This document shows, one piece after another, positions 6,040 through 9,749 of a DNA stretch of 9,749 nt (its first letter is position 1; the number at the start of each line of letters is the position of its first letter). This stretch comes from Chloroflexota bacterium. GTDB lineage: Bacteria > Chloroflexota > Ktedonobacteria > Ktedonobacterales > Ktedonobacteraceae. The notes under the pieces are model-generated. The model was not told the origin of the DNA. It made no database searches and saw nothing but the letters and a program-made list of their open reading frames with translations. The translations under genes were made by a program, and so were the position numbers. The DNA is taken from the NCBI GenBank assembly GCA_027316975.1, contig DAHVFL010000150.1, positions 1 to 9,749 of the forward strand. Direction: 5' to 3'.

Positions 6040-6963
6040 ATGTCGCAACATACTAAAATTCGTCACAGGCAACGCAATTCTGCCAGCCATGTCCCTTTCA
6101 AAATTGTTGGATATAGTATTCCCTGCGAACGGCACCCGTCGCGCAACGAGGATAGCTACTTTATAGAACACGAGGGCGGGCTGGTCGCGGTATTCGATGG
6201 CGTCGGGGGAAGTGCGGCCGGGGAGATCGCGTCACAAACGGCCCGGCGCGCCTCGCGCCGCAGGTGGTTCCAGGAGTTGCACGAAATCCAACAGGGAGCG
6301 CCGCTAAAGAAAGGCATCATTACCTGCGACGCTGCTGATTACTGCGCTGTGTTGCAGCGCCTGGTCGAGGCCGCCGATGAAGAGGTGCGCACGGCGGGCG
6401 CGCGCGAGGCTGGCACCGATGATCTGGCTACCACTGTTGCGATGGCAATGCTCTGCCAACGCCCTGAAAGCAACGAATATACGCTGTTTTACGCGCACGT
6501 CGGCGACAGTCGCCTCTACCTGCTCCATGAAAATGAGCCGCTCAAACGTCTCACCACGGATGATGGATTGCTGGGGAGGCTGGTAGAAAGCCAGATGGTT
6601 GAAGAAGAGGACGCCCGGCGCATCGACCAGGCTATGCGCTCCGAGGAACTTTCCGAAGTGGAATTCAGTTACTTCCGCATGCGCGGCGGCATTACCCAGG
6701 CCCTGGGTGGCCCTGTGCCGCCCACCATTCATCTCAATTCCATGCCTGTCGAAATTGGAGACCGTATCCTGCTCTGCACCGATGGCATTCATGATAACCT
6801 CACCGATAACGAAATCGAGACAATTTTGCGCAATGCGCCCCGTAACGCGGCCGCGCGCAATCTCGTTGAGCATTCCTTGCATCGTTCTCGAGAAGAACGC
6901 CATATAACCGTGCGCGCCAAACCGGATGACATGAGCGCAATCGTAATTACCCGTCGTTTCTAA
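6040..6963 (+). CDS. PPM/PP2C-family serine/threonine protein phosphatase
   Basis: This 307-residue protein has the ordered motifs of metal-dependent PP2C phosphatases: RNEDSY (35-40), VFDGVGG (51-57), GTDDLATTV (125-133), AHVGDSRLYLL (152-162), ITQALGG (218-224), LLCTDGIHDNL (244-254) and PDDMSAIVI (295-303). The expected metal-binding acids are D38, D53, D248 and D297, so the enzyme should be active. It would remove phosphate from Ser/Thr residues on proteins. No transmembrane segment or sensor domain is present, so it is a soluble catalytic domain with a basic tail of about 20 residues at the N-terminus. No Ser/Thr kinase is encoded nearby. The ribosome site is poor (GAAAGG about 15 bases before the ATG), which leaves some doubt about the exact start. 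The next gene begins 54 bases after the stop with no terminator between, suggesting co-transcription. Confidence 0.92.
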   Translation: MSQHTKIRHRQRNSASHVPFKIVGYSIPCERHPSRNEDSYFIEHEGGLVAVFDGVGGSAAGEIASQTARRASRRRWFQELHEIQQGAPLKKGIITCDAADYCAVLQRLVEAADEEVRTAGAREAGTDDLATTVAMAMLCQRPESNEYTLFYAHVGDSRLYLLHENEPLKRLTTDDGLLGRLVESQMVEEEDARRIDQAMRSEELSEVEFSYFRMRGGITQALGGPVPPTIHLNSMPVEIGDRILLCTDGIHDNLTDNEIETILRNAPRNAAARNLVEHSLHRSREERHITVRAKPDDMSAIVITRRF

Positions 6964-7017
6964 AGAGCGAGCGATGCAATACACCTGTTCAGCTAAATCA
7001 GGATGGAGCAGTATACG

Positions 7018-9288
7018 ATGGTTCCACAGGACGATTTCACCCCGCATGGCTACCTCGATAATCCCTACCACGCGTGGAAACTCAATCCGGGCGGGGTTTT
7101 GCGCTCGCTGGAACCGCTCGGTATGGGCTGGCATGTACCCAACCTCGGCAGCTACGTGAATAACCAGTTTCAATACACCGCGCATCTCAACATCGGCTTG
7201 AAAATAGGCAAAACGGTACTTGTCACACCTGATGATTTCCGCCGCCAGAAATGCGCGATTCATAGCACACTGCACACCAAAAATCGCTTTGCATATAACT
7301 GCGTCGTGCCGAAATACGGGTTGACCCTCAGCGCCTGTTATTTTCTGGTGGATGAAGATGCGCTTGGCTGCATTGTGACGCTCTCGACGACTTCGCCCGC
7401 GCCGCTGCCCGTGACCTGTTACCTGATCCACCAGCATACGCACAATCCGCATACCAGCCGCCTGTGGGAACACGGGTTATACGCGCTGCAAGACCCCGCC
7501 GGGGGCTATGCCATGCTGGGGATTGCCAGCGAGGGCGACGTTTTCACGCATGGGGCCGGCGCTGCTGACGATGGGGCGCTTGCCTGGGAAGCGGTGGGCT
7601 TCGGCGAAACGCTCGACGATATCGCGGCCTGGGCGCAGGGCGCGCGGCTCCATCCCCCGGCGATCACGCAGCGAGAGCCGGGGAGCGGCTGGCAATTGCG
7701 CGCGCTGGCTCTGCCCTTTTCGCTGGAACTGGGCGGCGCGTCACCCACTACCCGCGTCATACATGCAGTTCTGGCGCGTGGCGTCTCGCAGGATCAATCG
7801 TTGGAACGCTGGAGAGAGGCGGTGGGAATCGAAGGCATACTGCAAGCGGAAAATGAACTGCGTGTTGCCGATGAGGTTTTCTGGCAGCAAGCGCCGCAAC
7901 TCTCTGGCGATTGGCCCGCGCACTGGCGGCGTGGTTTTGTCTACGACTTTGAAACTTTGCGCATGATGATGCGCCCTCCGTCTGGCATCATTCCTCACGT
8001 TTGGGACGCTATGCAAATTCAGGCCCCGCGCACGGTACTGGCGGAGGCCGCCATGGATACGCTTTTCCTCAGTTATGCCGATCCTGAACTGGCAGCCGGA
8101 GTGATTCTGGGGCATTTCGAGTCGTCGCCGCGCCCGAACCTGCCATGTATGCGCGAGGACGGCAGCTTTAACATGGTTGCTGACGACGGGCAGATTTGTG
8201 GCACCGCCCCTGAATGGGGTTTCCCGCTCTGGTGTTGCGACCAGATATTTCGTAGGACTGGCGACCGCGAGTGGCTGCGTCACCTCTATCCGTGCGCGGC
8301 GGCCTACCTGCGCTGGTGGCTGCAATATCGCAGCGACGCAGAAGGCTGGCTGGGCTACGCCTGCTCGTGGGAGAGCGGGCAGGATGTCTCCACGCGCTTC
8401 GGCCCGCAGCAAACAGGAGGCACCATCATCCAGCACGTGCGCCCGGTGGATTTGCAGGCAAGCGTGGCGCAGGGCGCGACGATTTTAGCGCGCTGGGCAA
8501 CCGTACTCGCTGAAGAGGATCAGCCTGAAAATGACGCATACCAGACTGAAGCGCAGCGATGGGTAAGCGTAGCAGACGACTTCACCGCCAAAACGCGGCT
8601 AATGTGGCACAATGGCTGGTTCCGTGACTACGATTCGGTGGCGCAAGAGTGGTCAGCCGAGCAAGACGCCATGCACCTCTCCCCCGTCTTCTGCGGCGTG
8701 GCGGATGCAGGGCAAATCGAACACCTGCGCCCGGCGCTGGCGCAACCTCCTGGCAATAATCCCTACTGGCGACCGCTCAGTTGGCCGCCCATCTTGATGA
8801 CGGTAGCCGAAGCCGCTCGCTCCGTTGGCATGTTGCCCGAAGCGGCAGACCTGGCTTACCGCTTCATCGATGCCTCCTACCGCAGCCTCGATAGCCGCGC
8901 GCGCGATGAATACGGCAATATACCGGGAGTAACGCGCGAAAACCGCCGGATCATCGTGGCAGGCAAATGGGGTGAGACCGGCTACGTCAATTCCGGCATC
9001 GAGGGCTACGGCTGGGGCGCGCTCAGTATCTTCCTGGTCATTCGCTCTATCATGGGACTCAAAGAGGAGGAAGCCGGGGCGCTAACCGTCGCGCCCATGC
9101 TGCCCCAGAGCTTGCGGCGACCCGGCGCGTCCTACAAACTTGGCCCGCTGCCCTGGGGTGAACATATGCTAACCATGGAATGTACGGTGAAAGACGCGCA
9201 GGGCTATATGCTGCGTCTGGCGAGCGAGACGCAGCATTGGGACTGGGAGGGAAGATGGGGCGAGGAGAGAAAAATCACGCTCTCTTAA
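7018..9288 (+). CDS. Large (alpha/alpha)6-barrel glycosidase, GH63/MGH1-like
   Basis: The protein is 756 residues from this start, or 761 if the in-frame ATG at 7003 is used. I prefer 7018 because GGAG at 7005-7008 lies 9 bases before it, while 7003 has no ribosome site. Numbering below is from 7003. An N-terminal beta-sandwich (about 20-270) precedes a helical barrel (about 285-690) of the six-hairpin glycosidase type. WESGQD (456-461) matches the WESG-x-D signature around the catalytic acid of GH63-type enzymes, making D461 the likely general acid. The base is probably E658 or E667 in GETGYVNSGIEGYGWGAL. Related enzymes cut alpha-glucosidic or mannosyl-type bonds with inversion; the exact substrate is not evident. 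There is no signal peptide, so it is probably cytoplasmic. It sits 54 bases after the phosphatase gene and is probably co-transcribed with it. It ends 3 bases before a perfect palindrome. Confidence 0.85.
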   Translation: MVPQDDFTPHGYLDNPYHAWKLNPGGVLRSLEPLGMGWHVPNLGSYVNNQFQYTAHLNIGLKIGKTVLVTPDDFRRQKCAIHSTLHTKNRFAYNCVVPKYGLTLSACYFLVDEDALGCIVTLSTTSPAPLPVTCYLIHQHTHNPHTSRLWEHGLYALQDPAGGYAMLGIASEGDVFTHGAGAADDGALAWEAVGFGETLDDIAAWAQGARLHPPAITQREPGSGWQLRALALPFSLELGGASPTTRVIHAVLARGVSQDQSLERWREAVGIEGILQAENELRVADEVFWQQAPQLSGDWPAHWRRGFVYDFETLRMMMRPPSGIIPHVWDAMQIQAPRTVLAEAAMDTLFLSYADPELAAGVILGHFESSPRPNLPCMREDGSFNMVADDGQICGTAPEWGFPLWCCDQIFRRTGDREWLRHLYPCAAAYLRWWLQYRSDAEGWLGYACSWESGQDVSTRFGPQQTGGTIIQHVRPVDLQASVAQGATILARWATVLAEEDQPENDAYQTEAQRWVSVADDFTAKTRLMWHNGWFRDYDSVAQEWSAEQDAMHLSPVFCGVADAGQIEHLRPALAQPPGNNPYWRPLSWPPILMTVAEAARSVGMLPEAADLAYRFIDASYRSLDSRARDEYGNIPGVTRENRRIIVAGKWGETGYVNSGIEGYGWGALSIFLVIRSIMGLKEEEAGALTVAPMLPQSLRRPGASYKLGPLPWGEHMLTMECTVKDAQGYMLRLASETQHWDWEGRWGEERKITLS

Positions 9289-9291
9289 AGT

Positions 9292-9355
9292 ATGCGCGCC
9301 AGCTGAAGACAGGAGCAACCGCGCGCGGTTGCTCCTGTCTTCAGCTGGCGCGCAT
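9292..9355. terminator. Perfect 64-base palindrome between convergent genes, likely bidirectional terminator
   Basis: The bases from 9292 to 9323 are mirrored without a single mismatch by 9324-9355: 32-base arms with no spacer, centred on GCGCGC. I checked all 32 pairs. The palindrome fills the gap between the glycosidase stop (9288) and the stop of the convergent FtsH-like gene (9358), leaving 3 and 2 bases. Transcripts from either side would fold into the same very strong hairpin, which suits a shared terminator or 3'-end protector. The following T-tracts are poor (TTTCTA on plus, ACTTTAA on minus), so a classical intrinsic terminator is not fully met. Confidence 0.8.
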
Positions 9356-9357
9356 TT

Positions 9358-9749
9358 CTACGCTTGCATCAGAGCCTCGAACTGCTTGCGGTCAAGCTGT
9401 TCGTGCTCAAGGAGAGCATCAGCCAGCTTCGTCAACTGCTCGTAATGCTCTTGCAGGATAGCGCGTGCTATCGCATAGCCTTCGTTAAGGATGCGCTGCA
9501 CTTCGGCGTCGATGGTGTTTGCCATCGTGAGGCTGCTGGCTTTAGGCGCGCCGGACGCAGATGCAGAGGAAGCATAGTAACGTGGTGGCAACTCTTGCCT
9601 GCTGAGCGAGAGGCGACCGTCAGCGCCGGCGGCCAGCGCCTGGCTGTAGGATGGGATGGCATCACTATCGATACGGCGCATATTCAAGCCAGCACCGCCA
9701 GCATCGGCGCGATAATCCGCGAAGACCATGCCAACCTGCTCGCTCATAC
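9358..9749 (-). CDS. ftsH: FtsH-like ATP-dependent zinc metalloprotease, C-terminal fragment (cut by window edge)
   Basis: Only the last 130 or so codons are in the window; the frame is open to the right edge. The segment IDAEVQRILNEGYAIARAIL to about residue 126 of the visible part matches the helical end of M41 peptidases of the FtsH family. MSEQVGMVFADY at the visible start corresponds to the GMSE-LG segment that follows the AAA and protease motifs in FtsH. The ATG at 9747 is therefore internal, not the true start. FtsH is a membrane-anchored AAA protease that degrades membrane proteins and regulators. Unusually, about 60 residues (roughly 13-75), rich in Ala, Ser and Gly, lie between these two landmarks where classical FtsH has a shorter charged stretch. 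This may mark a divergent paralogue, so the symbol is provisional. Confidence 0.75.
   Translation of the reverse strand, partial: MSEQVGMVFADYRADAGGAGLNMRRIDSDAIPSYSQALAAGADGRLSLSRQELPPRYYASSASASGAPKASSLTMANTIDAEVQRILNEGYAIARAILQEHYEQLTKLADALLEHEQLDRKQFEALMQA

Noticed and set aside
6304..7473. 389-codon minus-strand frame
   Set aside because: It lies antisense across two well-supported genes and their gap, and has no domain or ribosome site. GC-rich codon bias explains its length.
7741..8436. 231-codon minus-strand frame inside the glycosidase gene
   Set aside because: It is antisense to the conserved barrel region and shows no family features.

Overview
The window carries seven complete protein-coding genes, one gene cut off by the right edge, and several well-defined DNA repeats. 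No rRNA, tRNA, CRISPR array, insertion sequence or transposase was seen. The style suggests a large-genome, moderately GC-rich member of the Chloroflexota, class Ktedonobacteria. The clues are a short XRE-type regulator of a style I associate with that class, an ECF sigma factor next to a WD40 protein, several glycosidases, and a dispersed palindrome whose spurious translation reads CHPERSEGS. This assignment is inference from gene style, not a database match.

Layout. Bases 1-324 are non-coding and hold a degenerate direct repeat and a 64-base imperfect palindrome. A family 2 glycoside hydrolase (325-2097, minus) is divergent from a class I glutamine amidotransferase-like gene (2268-2984, plus), and each has a recognisable promoter in the 170-base gap. 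A small XRE-type DNA-binding protein follows (3151-3579). Next is a tightly coupled pair: an ECF sigma factor (3745-4365) whose stop overlaps the start of a 443-residue membrane protein (4365-5696). That protein has a zinc anti-sigma motif at the N-terminus, one membrane segment and a complete seven-repeat WD40 propeller. After a 343-base gap with a promoter and a perfect dyad comes a PPM/PP2C serine/threonine phosphatase (6040-6963). A large (alpha/alpha)6-barrel glycosidase related to GH63/MGH-type enzymes follows (7018-9288). A perfect 64-base palindrome fills the gap to the convergent 3' end of an FtsH-like protease gene (9358 to beyond the right edge, minus).

How the genes may work together. 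The clearest functional unit is the sigma/anti-sigma pair. The predicted topology puts the sigma-binding ZAS domain in the cytoplasm and the beta-propeller outside the membrane, so the propeller would be the sensor of a one-step transmembrane switch. The promoter before the sigma gene is flanked by 9-base inverted arms 41 bases apart, which suggests extra control. The neighbouring PP2C phosphatase and the FtsH-like membrane protease are both types of protein that can act on sigma/anti-sigma systems, but nothing in the sequence proves that they act on this one. The two glycosidases lack signal peptides and transporters nearby, so they look like cytoplasmic enzymes acting on imported oligosaccharides or glycosides.
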